Below are positions 8,001 through 14,978 of a stretch of 14,978 nucleotides of DNA, piece by piece. A program made the translations under genes and the position numbers. The notes under the pieces were generated by a model, which saw nothing but the letters and a program-made list of their open reading frames with translations, was not told where the DNA came from and did no database searches. Within the stretch, counting starts at the first letter, position 1, and every line of letters begins with the position of its first letter. This DNA comes from an uncultured Bacteroidota bacterium (GTDB taxonomy: Bacteria; Bacteroidota; Bacteroidia; Bacteroidales; SZUA-534). The DNA lies in the NCBI GenBank assembly GCA_937899145.1, contig CALBPW010000463.1, positions 1 to 14,978 of the forward strand, read 5' to 3'.

Positions 8001-8591
8001 TTATATTTCAGCTGTTTCGCTTGACAATTCGGTCAGTTTTTTGTATATCTCAAGCGATACCCAAGCGTCAGTTGCGGCGTAGCGTTGTTGGGCGTCGCTC
8101 AAAAACATATTTTCCCAGTTTGAGGTTTGTTGTGATTTCGATATTTTGAATCCTAAAAGCAGGGCTGTCAATGGTTTAAGTCCTGAATGCTCAATTCCGA
8201 CTTGGTGTGCGATGGTTTGCAAATCGGCGAAACCGTCTGGTGTGAATTCGCTTATTTTCCGCAGTGCTTTGATGTCGTCGTGAATGGCGGCGCCAACTTT
8301 TAGTATTGTGTTATCGGTGAGTATGGATTTTACACTGTTGGGTAGTCCTATTTTGTTGATTCTGAATAGATAAGCGTGTTCGTCGGTTGATAATTGCAGT
8401 AATGCCACTTTATGCCGTTGCCCTTTCAGAAAATTTGGCCGGGTTTCGGTGTCGAAGCCTAAAATGCTGTAATTGCGTAAGTAATCAACGGCTTCTTCGA
8501 TTTCGTATTCTGTTAGCGGAATGGATATTTTGCCATCGAATGATTTTTGTGGTAAGGCGTCAATCTCCTCTTTTGTTATCGTTTTATTCAT
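8001..8591 (-). CDS. DEDD-type 3'-5' exonuclease domain protein (RNase D-like)
   Basis: Predicted metal-dependent 3'-5' exonuclease of the DnaQ-like/RNase D fold. The start at ATG 8591 gives 196 residues and overlaps the upstream DUF5063 gene by 8 bp (the ATG lies just before that gene's TAA), a sign of translational coupling. A longer frame up to 8657 exists but would run deep into the upstream gene. Catalytic motifs are present: Exo I FDTET (D47, E49), Exo II VGAAIHDD (D106) and Exo III YAATDAW (Y171, D175), a DEDDy pattern. The protein is a bare catalytic domain with no HRDC domain, unlike full RNase D, and resembles the 3'-5' exonuclease domain-containing 2 (WRN-like) group. Whether RNA or DNA is the substrate cannot be told. 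The 125-bp gap to ychF shows no clear terminator. Confidence 0.92.
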   Translation of the reverse strand: MNKTITKEEIDALPQKSFDGKISIPLTEYEIEEAVDYLRNYSILGFDTETRPNFLKGQRHKVALLQLSTDEHAYLFRINKIGLPNSVKSILTDNTILKVGAAIHDDIKALRKISEFTPDGFADLQTIAHQVGIEHSGLKPLTALLLGFKISKSQQTSNWENMFLSDAQQRYAATDAWVSLEIYKKLTELSSETAEI

Positions 8592-9201
8592 TCCAATAAT
8601 CGTCTTTTGGTGAGTTGCCATTGCGTTCCCACGACGGGCGGTCGTCTTCGGGTTCAATAGTGAGGGCGTCGGTAGTGTCGAGGTTTGCGCCGCCGTTTTC
8701 CAAATGGTGTAGTACGCGCAGTATGTTTGTCAGCCGTTGTCCCCAATATTCGCGAAAGTTGCGGGCGCACTCCCAAACGGCATCGTTCATCATTTCGGCT
8801 GTGCCCATTTGCATCAGCGTTATGTAGTCTTTCAGATCCTGATAGATGTCGGCAAATCCTTCTGACAGGCTTGTCATGGCATCGTCGCCGGCAAGTGGGT
8901 CGAGGGTTTCAGTGTATTGGTCGAAGCGTCCGAGTTTGCGCGCCACGGCATTGTGCGCTTCGTCCCATTCTTCTTGTGTAACCGTTTTTTCAATCATATC
9001 GGCATCAACAGGCTCGGTGGCTGGCAGGCTCAATGTTTTGACGTAGAGTAGTGCCAAAAGTCGAAGCGATTTGTTGACGAAATCGTGTTGTGAGAGTGTT
9101 GCAATGTTGTTTATAAGTTTGCAATATTCTGCAGCCAATGCGGTGAAAGTCATTACCTCATTGGAGTAAATTATTTGTTCGTAATTGGCTGATTCTGACA
9201 T
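8584..9201 (-). CDS. DUF5063 domain protein
   Basis: A 205-residue soluble, mostly helical, acidic protein with no signal peptide or membrane segment. From memory it matches DUF5063, a family of unknown function in Bacteroidetes. Features are an N-terminal helical stretch (VMTFTALAAEYCKLI), a central EEWDEAHNAVARKLGRFDQY segment, and a conserved-looking LSEGFADIYQDLKDY followed by WECARNFREYWGQRL. The C-terminal tail is acidic and aromatic (EDDRPSWERNG...DDYWNE). It starts 2 bp after the SRPBCC-like gene's stop and overlaps the exonuclease gene by 8 bp, so the three are probably translated from one message. The tight link to a nuclease is suggestive, but no function can be assigned. Confidence 0.8.
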   Translation of the reverse strand: MSESANYEQIIYSNEVMTFTALAAEYCKLINNIATLSQHDFVNKSLRLLALLYVKTLSLPATEPVDADMIEKTVTQEEWDEAHNAVARKLGRFDQYTETLDPLAGDDAMTSLSEGFADIYQDLKDYITLMQMGTAEMMNDAVWECARNFREYWGQRLTNILRVLHHLENGGANLDTTDALTIEPEDDRPSWERNGNSPKDDYWNE

Positions 9202-9203
9202 GG

Positions 9204-9743
9204 TTAAAAATCGAAAAAGTCGTCGTTGCTACCCATCTCCTCTTTTTGTTTAAGGGTAATTTCCTTTAAATCATAAAGATACTGTTCGAGCCGATTGGCT
9301 GTTGGGTCGGAGAAGAGTGCGATAAAGCGGCGCAGAGGGTCGGGTTCGTATGCTTCTTCAACCATTCTGACGGCTGTTTTGCCTTCAATGTCGGCAAGTA
9401 CAATGCTGCGTAGCAATTCGTGTCCATCGGGGCTGATAATCCAACGTATGTAATCAAATTCGCCAAGAGTTTCGGTTACAAGTTTTACTGAGTCGCCATT
9501 GGTGTAGTATTCCATCCAAGAGTCTTGCCCGTCGGGATTTTCGAGTTGAATCATGGTGTCTAAGTTGTGTCGCCACGCCGGCTCTTCCCAGTGGTTCGAT
9601 ATATTGCCAAGCACATAAAAATACATTTGGTCGATAACAATGCCACGCATCACTTGCTTCTCGCGTGGTAAGCATAACCCGATAATTACCGGGATGATAA
9701 TTGCAATGGCAATCGCTACTAAAATTTTTGTTACAAGTTTCAT
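9204..9743 (-). CDS. Membrane-anchored SRPBCC-like (polyketide-cyclase fold) protein
   Basis: I chose the ATG at 9743 (179 residues); an upstream ATG at 9770 would add nine residues. One N-terminal membrane helix (residues about 4-24, VTKILVAIAIAIIIPVIIGL) is followed by a domain of about 120 residues. Its beginning (LPREKQVMRGIVIDQ...VLGNISNHWEEPAW) resembles the START of Bacteroidetes SRPBCC proteins, where a short TM helix precedes RSIVINAPxxxVF-like text. The strand pattern up to AVRMVEEAYE and a C-terminal helix (LEQYLYDLKEITLKQK) fit a helix-grip fold. The tail is acidic and aromatic (DDFFDF). Such domains often bind hydrophobic ligands, but no ligand can be inferred. It is the first gene of the apparent three-gene cluster. 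The family call rests on pattern, not a search. Confidence 0.6.
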   Translation of the reverse strand: MKLVTKILVAIAIAIIIPVIIGLCLPREKQVMRGIVIDQMYFYVLGNISNHWEEPAWRHNLDTMIQLENPDGQDSWMEYYTNGDSVKLVTETLGEFDYIRWIISPDGHELLRSIVLADIEGKTAVRMVEEAYEPDPLRRFIALFSDPTANRLEQYLYDLKEITLKQKEEMGSNDDFFDF

Positions 9744-9871
9744 ATAAAGTCTTTTTGTCAATTTTATCAAAAAATACCAATCAATACGAATTTTGGCGAA
9801 ATAAGTTTTTTAAATTCAAAAATTGAAAAATTGCTTCTGCAAACTGCCGGAATTGAAAATCCGTAATCTCT

Positions 9872-11581
9872 TCAACTTGCCTTCTGCCTTGTGCCCATGC
9901 GGGCTTCGACAACGTTTACAACATAGTCGCCAAGTTTTTCGCATTCGTTTATCAGGTCCATATAAATAGTTCCTACAGCGTAGGTGTATTCGTGATTGTT
10001 TATGTCGTTGATATTTTGTGATTTAAGTTGCGCGCGGAAGTTGTTTATCCCATTTTCGAGGTTAAAGGTTATGTTTACATCGTAAGCCTCTTTTCTTCCG
10101 CTCAGCAATGCGTTCATTTGTGTCAGGGCTTGGTCGGTAAGGTCCATCATTTGGTTGATGTGCTCGTATTGTCTTTTGGTGAAATGGTCTTGTTTGCCTT
10201 GCACTTTGCGGTTGATGGTGCGCGCCATATTGTAGCAGGCGTCGCCAATGCTTTCAAGTTCCGATATTTCGCGCAGCATTGCGCGTATCTTGGCTTTTGT
10301 CTCGTCTGACAGGTGAGCGTCGCTTACTTGGTCGAGATATTTGGCAATCTCAATTTCCATATTGTCGCTTATGCTTTCGTATTTTTCGATGCGGGAATAG
10401 AGTTTTGAGAATTTTTGTTCGTCTTTTTCTGTCAGCAAGTTGCGGACCATGCTAAACATGCGTTGCATGCGTTCTGAGAACGATTCAATCTCTTTATGTG
10501 CTTCAAAAACCGATAGCTCAGGCGTTTTCATAATGCCTGATGTGATAAAATGAAGGCGGAAATCTTCCTCCTCATCAACTTTTTTCGGCTTGATGGCCCA
10601 GCAAACAAAACGCTCGATATATTGTACAAACCAAATTTGCAGCAGTGTGTTGCTGACATTGAAAGATGAGTGGAAGGTGGCTAATACCATCGATGCTTTG
10701 ATGGCAAAACCGGGTGCTGCGGCGGTCATTGCAGTGTCGAAACCGACAATGTGGCAGACGAGTCCGAAGAATGGTTTTAGGCAGATTAGCGCCCACGTTA
10801 CGCCGATTACGTTTATTGTAAAGTGCGCAAAGGCCGCCCGGCGGGCCTGTACATTTGCACTCATAGCCACTATGTTGGCTGTGATGGTGGTGCCGATATT
10901 TTCGCCAAGAACCAGCATTATGCCTTGGTCGATGTGCAAAACGCCTGTTGAGCAAAGCATCATTGTTATTGCCATAATGGCTGCTGATGATTGCACGCAA
11001 AGTGTCAGTATTGTGCCCATCAGCAGGAAGAAGATCGAATTCCAGAAGTTGGCATTGTTGAAGCGCGCAAAAAAATCGCTTATTATAGCATTGGCTTCAG
11101 GGTCTTGAACAAGCAGAAATCCTGTCTCTTTAAGTGTCCCGAGTCCGAGGAATAAGAACGCTACGCCAAATAAAAAATCGCCGATAATGCGGCGACTTTT
11201 CATATATATTAATATTATGCCGATAAAGAATGCGGGATAAACAAAATCGGTAATGTTGAATGAGAACCCGAGCGACATTATCCATGCGGTAACCGTTGTT
11301 CCGATGTGCGCACCCATTATCACCGATATGGCTTGCATCAGGCTTAGTAATCCCGCATTGACAAACGATACGGTCATCAAGGTGGTTGCCGTTGAACTTT
11401 GTACAGCGGCGGTTACAAACATGCCGGTAAGCATTCCGGTAAAGCGGTTGGTTGTCATTGCGCCAAGCACGTGGCGCAATTGCGGGCCTGCCATTTTTTG
11501 CAACGCCTCGCTCATCGATTTCATACCGAACATTAGCAAGGCTAACGACCCAAGAATTTTAAGTAGAACCCAAAATGACAT
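9872..11581 (-). CDS. Na+/phosphate cotransporter family protein with PhoU-like C-terminal domain
   Basis: Inner-membrane sodium-coupled phosphate transporter of the NptA/YjbB type (PNaS family). The 569-residue length is typical for the fused transporter-PhoU form. The membrane half contains the inverted-repeat signature twice: TAAVQSSTATT (Q61-S63) with GAHIGTT (90-96), and CVQSSAAIMAI (Q197-S199) with GENIGTT (226-232). The C-terminal part (about 350-560) is a soluble helical PhoU-like bundle, with helices such as IEKYESISDNMEIEIAKYL, LESIGDACYNMARTI and INECEKLGDYVVNVVEA. PhoU-like tails are thought to control transport. It is expected to import (or, as for YjbB, export) phosphate. The start ATG at 11581 gives MSFWVLLKILGSLALLMFGM, the usual first helix. 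A candidate promoter lies just upstream. It is 128 bp from the SRPBCC-like gene and is probably a separate unit. Confidence 0.95.
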   Translation of the reverse strand: MSFWVLLKILGSLALLMFGMKSMSEALQKMAGPQLRHVLGAMTTNRFTGMLTGMFVTAAVQSSTATTLMTVSFVNAGLLSLMQAISVIMGAHIGTTVTAWIMSLGFSFNITDFVYPAFFIGIILIYMKSRRIIGDFLFGVAFLFLGLGTLKETGFLLVQDPEANAIISDFFARFNNANFWNSIFFLLMGTILTLCVQSSAAIMAITMMLCSTGVLHIDQGIMLVLGENIGTTITANIVAMSANVQARRAAFAHFTINVIGVTWALICLKPFFGLVCHIVGFDTAMTAAAPGFAIKASMVLATFHSSFNVSNTLLQIWFVQYIERFVCWAIKPKKVDEEEDFRLHFITSGIMKTPELSVFEAHKEIESFSERMQRMFSMVRNLLTEKDEQKFSKLYSRIEKYESISDNMEIEIAKYLDQVSDAHLSDETKAKIRAMLREISELESIGDACYNMARTINRKVQGKQDHFTKRQYEHINQMMDLTDQALTQMNALLSGRKEAYDVNITFNLENGINNFRAQLKSQNINDINNHEYTYAVGTIYMDLINECEKLGDYVVNVVEARMGTRQKAS

Positions 11582-11606
11582 AAACTATGCTATGTTTTAT
11601 TTGCGG

Positions 11607-11636
11607 CGAAGATATGCAAAATGAGAATTTTACAAA
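11607..11636 (-). promoter_or_regulatory. Candidate Bacteroidetes promoter for the Na+/phosphate cotransporter
   Basis: On the minus strand a TTTG (11636-11633) is followed after 18 bp by TATCTTCG (11614-11607). This fits the -33 TTTG / -7 TAnnTTTG arrangement with one mismatch in the -7 box. The gene's ATG is 26 bp further on. Spacing and position both fit, but this is a pattern match only. Confidence 0.55.
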
Positions 11637-11673
11637 AAAGTAATTGTTGATTTGTGTGTTTTTTGTTTAGATA

Positions 11674-11705
11674 AATTGCTGAATTGCTGAATTACTGAAT
11701 TGTTG
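11674..11705. repeat. 8-bp tandem repeat, four units
   Basis: The units are AATTGCTG, AATTGCTG, AATTACTG and AATTGTTG: two identical copies and two with one change each. It lies about 38 bp upstream of the candidate -33 box of the cotransporter promoter, outside any gene. Confidence 0.85.
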
Positions 11706-12015
11706 AGCCGCAAAATACGTTGGAGCCGTTACCAAATTTTGCAGCTATGGTAATGGGTGGCAATCCTTTCTATCTGCAACTACTTTGAAGCCGGAATACG
11801 TGCAAAAAGTTACTACATTCGTCTCTAACCAATTCATTGTTAGATAATTCTGCAAAAATCGGGCGCACTCTGGTTTTCAGTAAGTTCAATGTCGAAAAAG
11901 CGGAACAAATAACATATCTGCCACTTTATATGGCAATGTTTGTATAAGCCGCCCCGCATCATTCCTTTGTAATTCTTTTACTTATAAGGCTGATGTATAA
12001 CATTTTTATGTACAA

Positions 12016-12036
12016 AACAGTCTGATGTAAACTGTT
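12016..12036. repeat. Small inverted repeat and nearby direct repeat
   Basis: AACAGT (12016-12021) and ACTGTT (12031-12036) can form a 6-bp stem with a 9-base loop. The loop contains CTGATGTA (12022-12029), which also occurs at 11990-11997. No U-run follows, so I do not call a terminator. Confidence 0.4.
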
Positions 12037-12141
12037 GCCTTGCCCCATAATTCAACCCGCACCGCAATTCAGCCTCTTATGAAAAATTTTCTGCGATTTT
12101 CGCATTTGGTGGTTTGCGACGCCTTGGGCTGACAGTTCATT

Positions 12142-12155
12142 GCCCCTTACAGGGC
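12142..12155. repeat. Short GC hairpin in intergenic GC-richer patch
   Basis: GCCCCTTACAGGGC has a 4-bp GCCC/GGGC stem with a 6-base loop, within a patch (about 12105-12175) clearly richer in G and C than its surroundings. Its function is unknown. Confidence 0.4.
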
Positions 12156-12412
12156 GTTATCGGGTAATTGCGGATAATCATTTAAATTAAAAATCGAGTT
12201 CGTAATTTATAATTTTTTCTTTCGTCAATATTTCTGTCCTATTCGCATAAATCAATCTGCCTATTATCAATACATAATCTGCCTGATTTGTTGAAATATT
12301 TGCTAATTGCCTTTTTTTCAATATGTTTGGACTTCCTTTTTCTATATATTGAATTAGCTATATGGTTGATTTTATGATTGTTGGGAAATAATAAACTAAA
12401 AAACTTATTTAT

Positions 12413-14978
12413 ATGAGAAAGCCTTTACTATTGGCATTTGCGTTAGCGCTAAGCTCGCTTACAGGCGCATGGGCTGCTACAGTTAATTTTGCCGACCCGC
12501 TTTTTGAAGGGCAGGAAGGCAAAGGCACCATCTACTACCAGTTGAACACCGAAACCAAAGAGGCAACTGTAGTGCGTGGCACATGGGAGTACACCGGTAC
12601 TGTTATTATCCCCGATGAGGTGGTATATAACGACGAAACGTATAAAGTAACAACAATTGGCAAAAACGCATTTTACTGCTGCTACGATTTGCAACAAGTA
12701 GTATTTGGTGCCAATGTGGCTACTATCAAGAGTGGCGCATTTTACCGTTGTGGCACTAACATTATGATGAATTTGGACTCTGACGGGCTAAAAGTTATTG
12801 AAAGTAGCGGTATTCAAGAAACCACAATCAGAGGTAACAGAGGAGACACTCTGTTATTGGGCAAAAACATTGTACAGTTAGGGCCAACAAGTATGACCGA
12901 TAGAACTAACAACTGGTACTCTTGGGGAAACATGTATAACGTTAAGTTTATAAAAGTGGCAACAGGGAATACAAAATTCTGCAACGACGAGAATGGTGTT
13001 CTGTACGACATCAATAAAGAAACGCTTATTGCGTATCCCAAATATTCAGGCGCAACAACATTTGATATTCCAGCTTCGGTAACCACAGTAAGACAATATG
13101 CTTTCAGTAGTGTTAAAACTTTACAGAAAGTAACTGGTGGCGACAATGTGGTGCGCATTGGTGGTGTGGTTAGCGGCACAATAACATCATTCCATATTGG
13201 AGCGAAAATGAACGCTATGAATACATCAGCATTTATGTATTGCGGTGGCTCGTTTGTACCCGATGTTGACGCTGCAAACACTACGTTTGCTGTAATAGAC
13301 AAATCGCTGTACCAATACACAGCAACCGACACTATCCTTTGCCGCCTGTATCGTGGCTCTACAATGGTAACTTATATAGTGCCTGCCAATGTAACACGAA
13401 TCGGCAGCTATGCTTTCTATAATCATCAATACTTGAAGTATATCGATTTTCTGAATTGCACAAAGTTGAAATCGTCTAAAATAGAGACCACTGCACTTCA
13501 CAGCACAAAATATACTGTGGAATTTCTGAATTCCGATAATCTGTTTGTAACCATCGACGGCGTTTATTATACCGATGATACGACACGTTTGATATTATAT
13601 GGCTCCGATGTTACAACGGAAAATTATGTAATGCCTAAAAAAACAACAACCATTCCAGTCAGTTCGATAAAATCGAACAGTTATGTCAAAACATTTGCCA
13701 TCAACAAGGCTGCAAGTGAAATAAATACAGAATATCTGTATGTGATGTCGAATTTGGAGCGCTACTCTCTTGAAGAGGGCAATGGCACATATTGGGTTGA
13801 TACATCGGGTGTGCTATACAACAAGGCCAAAACCACACTCCTTTCGTACCCGCAAGGCAACTCTCGTGCATATTACAAAGTGGCAGACGGAACAACACAA
13901 ATAAATGTTAAGGCTTTTTATAGTAACAGATTATTGAAAGTGTTGGATTTGGGCAGCAATATTAAATCGGTTATGAACGGGAACAATTACACCCTTGCTA
14001 ATATGAATGAATTGCGAGCCATAAAAGTGTCAACAATGGTGCCACCAACAGTTTCAACATCATCATTCTCATCAGCAATGCTTCAAAACGGAACAATAAA
14101 ACTATATGTACCGCTTGAAGAGGGCGCCTATGATATTTATAAAAACGCCTCTGTCTGGAACAGATTTTCCATCATAAGGGATACAAGTGTTTTTGACAGC
14201 GACATTCGCAATATCGATGTCAAATATAGTATTAAGCATTATTGCCAAAATGTTGACAATGATAGTTATAGCTTATACGAAACTAATACGGCACAAGGCA
14301 AATTGTTTAGTACTACAGCCGTATCGGCAAAAACAACTGGCGATTTTGCAGGTTTTGATGCACAGCCATTTGAACAGATAACGCTGAATAACAACAATAT
14401 GTCGGTCAACATCTACTATAACCGCAAAAATTTCAGCGTTACATGGATGAATGGCAGCTCGCAAATCAGCACAAAGACCTACCGCTATGGCGCGGCATTC
14501 CTTGCCGACAAACCAGCCGACCCGACACCCGCAGCTGGCAAGCACTTTTTAGGTTGGAATACCGATGCCGATGCAACTGTGGCTCTCACATTCAGCGGCA
14601 GCGAAACTGTGCGAAGCAACACCACCTACTATGCCATTTTTGCCGATAATGCCACCAAGCCATATATTATTGAACACTATCAGCAAAATGCCAACGACAA
14701 CGGCTACACTAAAGTGGATGCTGATACCGAGGAAGATTCGAAACCATTTGGCGCGCAAACTACAGCTGTGGCAAAATCGTACGACGGATTCACCGCCCAG
14801 CCGTTCAGCCAGCAAGCCGTGGCTGAAGACGGGTCAACCGTTATTCGTATCAACTACAACCGCAACCTATACACCGTAACTTGGAAAAACGGTTCAGCCA
14901 CTGTTTTGAGCGACAATTATAAATATGGAAGTGCACTGCAAGTGCCATCCGACCCTGCAGCCCCCACTGCCACCAAGC
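12413..14978 (+). CDS. Secreted BspA-like leucine-rich-repeat / InlB-type-repeat surface protein, 3'-truncated by window edge
   Basis: The frame is open from the ATG at 12413 to the window end: 855 codons, no stop, so the C-terminus and any sorting signal are not visible. A signal peptide is clear (MRKPLLLAFALALSSLTGAWA, cleavage after residue 21). Residues about 45-590 carry BspA/LRR_5-type repeats with the IGxxAF pattern, e.g. VTTIGKNAFYCC (about 79-90), VTTVRQYAF (about 223-231), VTRIGSYAFYN (about 327-337) and INVKAFYSN (about 495-503). The LRR part closes with a KLYVPLEEGAYDIYK stretch (about 563-577), typical for such proteins. From about 607 two tandem modules follow with a 146-residue period. 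Each contains xxHYxQNxxxxxY, FxAQPF, INYNR or IYYNR, and VTWxNGS...YxYGxAL text of the InlB B-repeat/Flg_new type; module 2 is cut by the window edge. It is probably an adhesin-like or host/particle-binding surface protein; no enzymatic motif is seen. Confidence 0.92.
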   Translation, partial: MRKPLLLAFALALSSLTGAWAATVNFADPLFEGQEGKGTIYYQLNTETKEATVVRGTWEYTGTVIIPDEVVYNDETYKVTTIGKNAFYCCYDLQQVVFGANVATIKSGAFYRCGTNIMMNLDSDGLKVIESSGIQETTIRGNRGDTLLLGKNIVQLGPTSMTDRTNNWYSWGNMYNVKFIKVATGNTKFCNDENGVLYDINKETLIAYPKYSGATTFDIPASVTTVRQYAFSSVKTLQKVTGGDNVVRIGGVVSGTITSFHIGAKMNAMNTSAFMYCGGSFVPDVDAANTTFAVIDKSLYQYTATDTILCRLYRGSTMVTYIVPANVTRIGSYAFYNHQYLKYIDFLNCTKLKSSKIETTALHSTKYTVEFLNSDNLFVTIDGVYYTDDTTRLILYGSDVTTENYVMPKKTTTIPVSSIKSNSYVKTFAINKAASEINTEYLYVMSNLERYSLEEGNGTYWVDTSGVLYNKAKTTLLSYPQGNSRAYYKVADGTTQINVKAFYSNRLLKVLDLGSNIKSVMNGNNYTLANMNELRAIKVSTMVPPTVSTSSFSSAMLQNGTIKLYVPLEEGAYDIYKNASVWNRFSIIRDTSVFDSDIRNIDVKYSIKHYCQNVDNDSYSLYETNTAQGKLFSTTAVSAKTTGDFAGFDAQPFEQITLNNNNMSVNIYYNRKNFSVTWMNGSSQISTKTYRYGAAFLADKPADPTPAAGKHFLGWNTDADATVALTFSGSETVRSNTTYYAIFADNATKPYIIEHYQQNANDNGYTKVDADTEEDSKPFGAQTTAVAKSYDGFTAQPFSQQAVAEDGSTVIRINYNRNLYTVTWKNGSATVLSDNYKYGSALQVPSDPAAPTATK
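14231..14978 (+). repeat. Tandem protein modules with 146-residue (438-bp) period
   Basis: Module 1 begins at codon 607 (IKHYCQN) and module 2 at codon 753 (IEHYQQN). Matching pairs include AGFDAQPFEQ / DGFTAQPFSQ, IYYNRKNFSVTWMNGS / INYNRNLYTVTWKNGS and KTYRYGAAF / DNYKYGSAL. The DNA of the copies has diverged far more than the protein text, so the duplication is old. Further modules may lie beyond the window. Confidence 0.85.

Larger units (their letters stand above)
11582..12412. other. Gene-free divergent intergenic region, about 830 bp
   Basis: No convincing gene, tRNA or rRNA is seen. The right-to-left promoter of the cotransporter lies at its left end. Parts translate into gene-like text on both strands. 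On the minus strand, 11841-11692 reads NNELVRDECSNFLHVFR and then, after one TAG, a phrase containing IAAKFGNGSNVFCGSTIQ. On the plus strand, 11825-11947 is open for 40 codons without a start codon. Openness in several frames argues against a real gene and for a non-coding dispersed element or long-decayed sequence; I have the impression, unverified, that such phrases recur in Bacteroidetes intergenic DNA. A GC-richer patch (about 12105-12175) contains a small hairpin. From about 12180 to 12412 the sequence is AT-rich leader DNA of the downstream surface-protein gene, with no well-spaced promoter that I can defend. Confidence 0.65.

Noticed and set aside
8001..8657. Longer exonuclease with 22 extra N-terminal residues from 8657
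   Set aside because: The extension lies wholly inside the DUF5063 gene in another frame and adds no family-like sequence. The ATG at 8591 is placed ideally for translational coupling.
9812..9832. AT-rich inverted repeat (TTCAA/TTGAA) between the SRPBCC-like and cotransporter genes as a terminator
   Set aside because: The stem is only five weak A/T-rich pairs with no defined U-tract context, too weak to call.
12326..12351. TTTG ... TATATATTG as promoter of the surface-protein gene
   Set aside because: The spacing is about 13-15 bp, shorter than the roughly 18-21 bp expected, and the -7 box is imperfect in an AT-rich region where such matches are common.
12814..13332. Minus-strand 172-codon frame opposite the surface-protein gene
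   Set aside because: It has no signal, domain or plausible start. The plus-strand frame is open for 855 codons with a signal peptide and repeats.
14565..14879. Plus-strand 104-codon frame near the right end
   Set aside because: It is an alternative frame inside the repeat modules of the surface-protein gene.

Overview
The window looks like a chromosomal segment from a member of the Bacteroidota, most likely the order Bacteroidales. Several things point there. One gene ends in a gliding-motility/type IX secretion (type B) C-terminal sorting domain. Another gene belongs to a family I associate with Bacteroidetes (DUF5063). Start codons lack clear Shine-Dalgarno sequences. Two upstream regions carry sequences resembling the Bacteroidetes -7 box (TAnnTTTG). 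The DNA is moderately AT-rich.

Layout. Positions 1-2321 (+) hold the 3' three quarters of an RND efflux pump gene that enters from the left. It converges on a minus-strand block. Between them (2348-2865) lies a decayed, internally deleted IS3-family element that keeps its terminal inverted repeats but no working transposase. The minus-strand block runs from 11581 down to 2877. In transcription order it holds a Na+/phosphate cotransporter with a PhoU-like tail (11581-9872); a three-gene cluster of SRPBCC-like membrane-anchored protein, DUF5063 protein and DEDD 3'-5' exonuclease (9743-8001, with a 2-bp gap and then an 8-bp overlap); the YchF ATPase (7875-6772); a PcrA/UvrD-like helicase (6698-4350); and a secreted PKD/type B sorting-domain protein (4265-2877). 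A gene-free stretch of about 830 bp (11582-12412) separates this block from a divergent plus-strand gene. That gene begins at 12413 and encodes a secreted BspA-like leucine-rich-repeat and InlB-type-repeat surface protein, open to the right end of the window.

How the parts relate. Most of the block is conserved housekeeping: DNA repair helicase, ribosome-associated ATPase, exonuclease and phosphate transport. The envelope and secretome are represented by the RND pump, the type IX cargo protein and the large repeat protein. I found no CRISPR array, tRNA, rRNA, phage module or clear defence system, and nothing that I would call a new biological system. The items most worth a second look are the exonuclease/DUF5063/SRPBCC cluster, the repeat surface protein, the IS3 relic at a convergent gene junction, and the gene-free region with repeat-like sequence, including a 4 x 8-bp tandem repeat.
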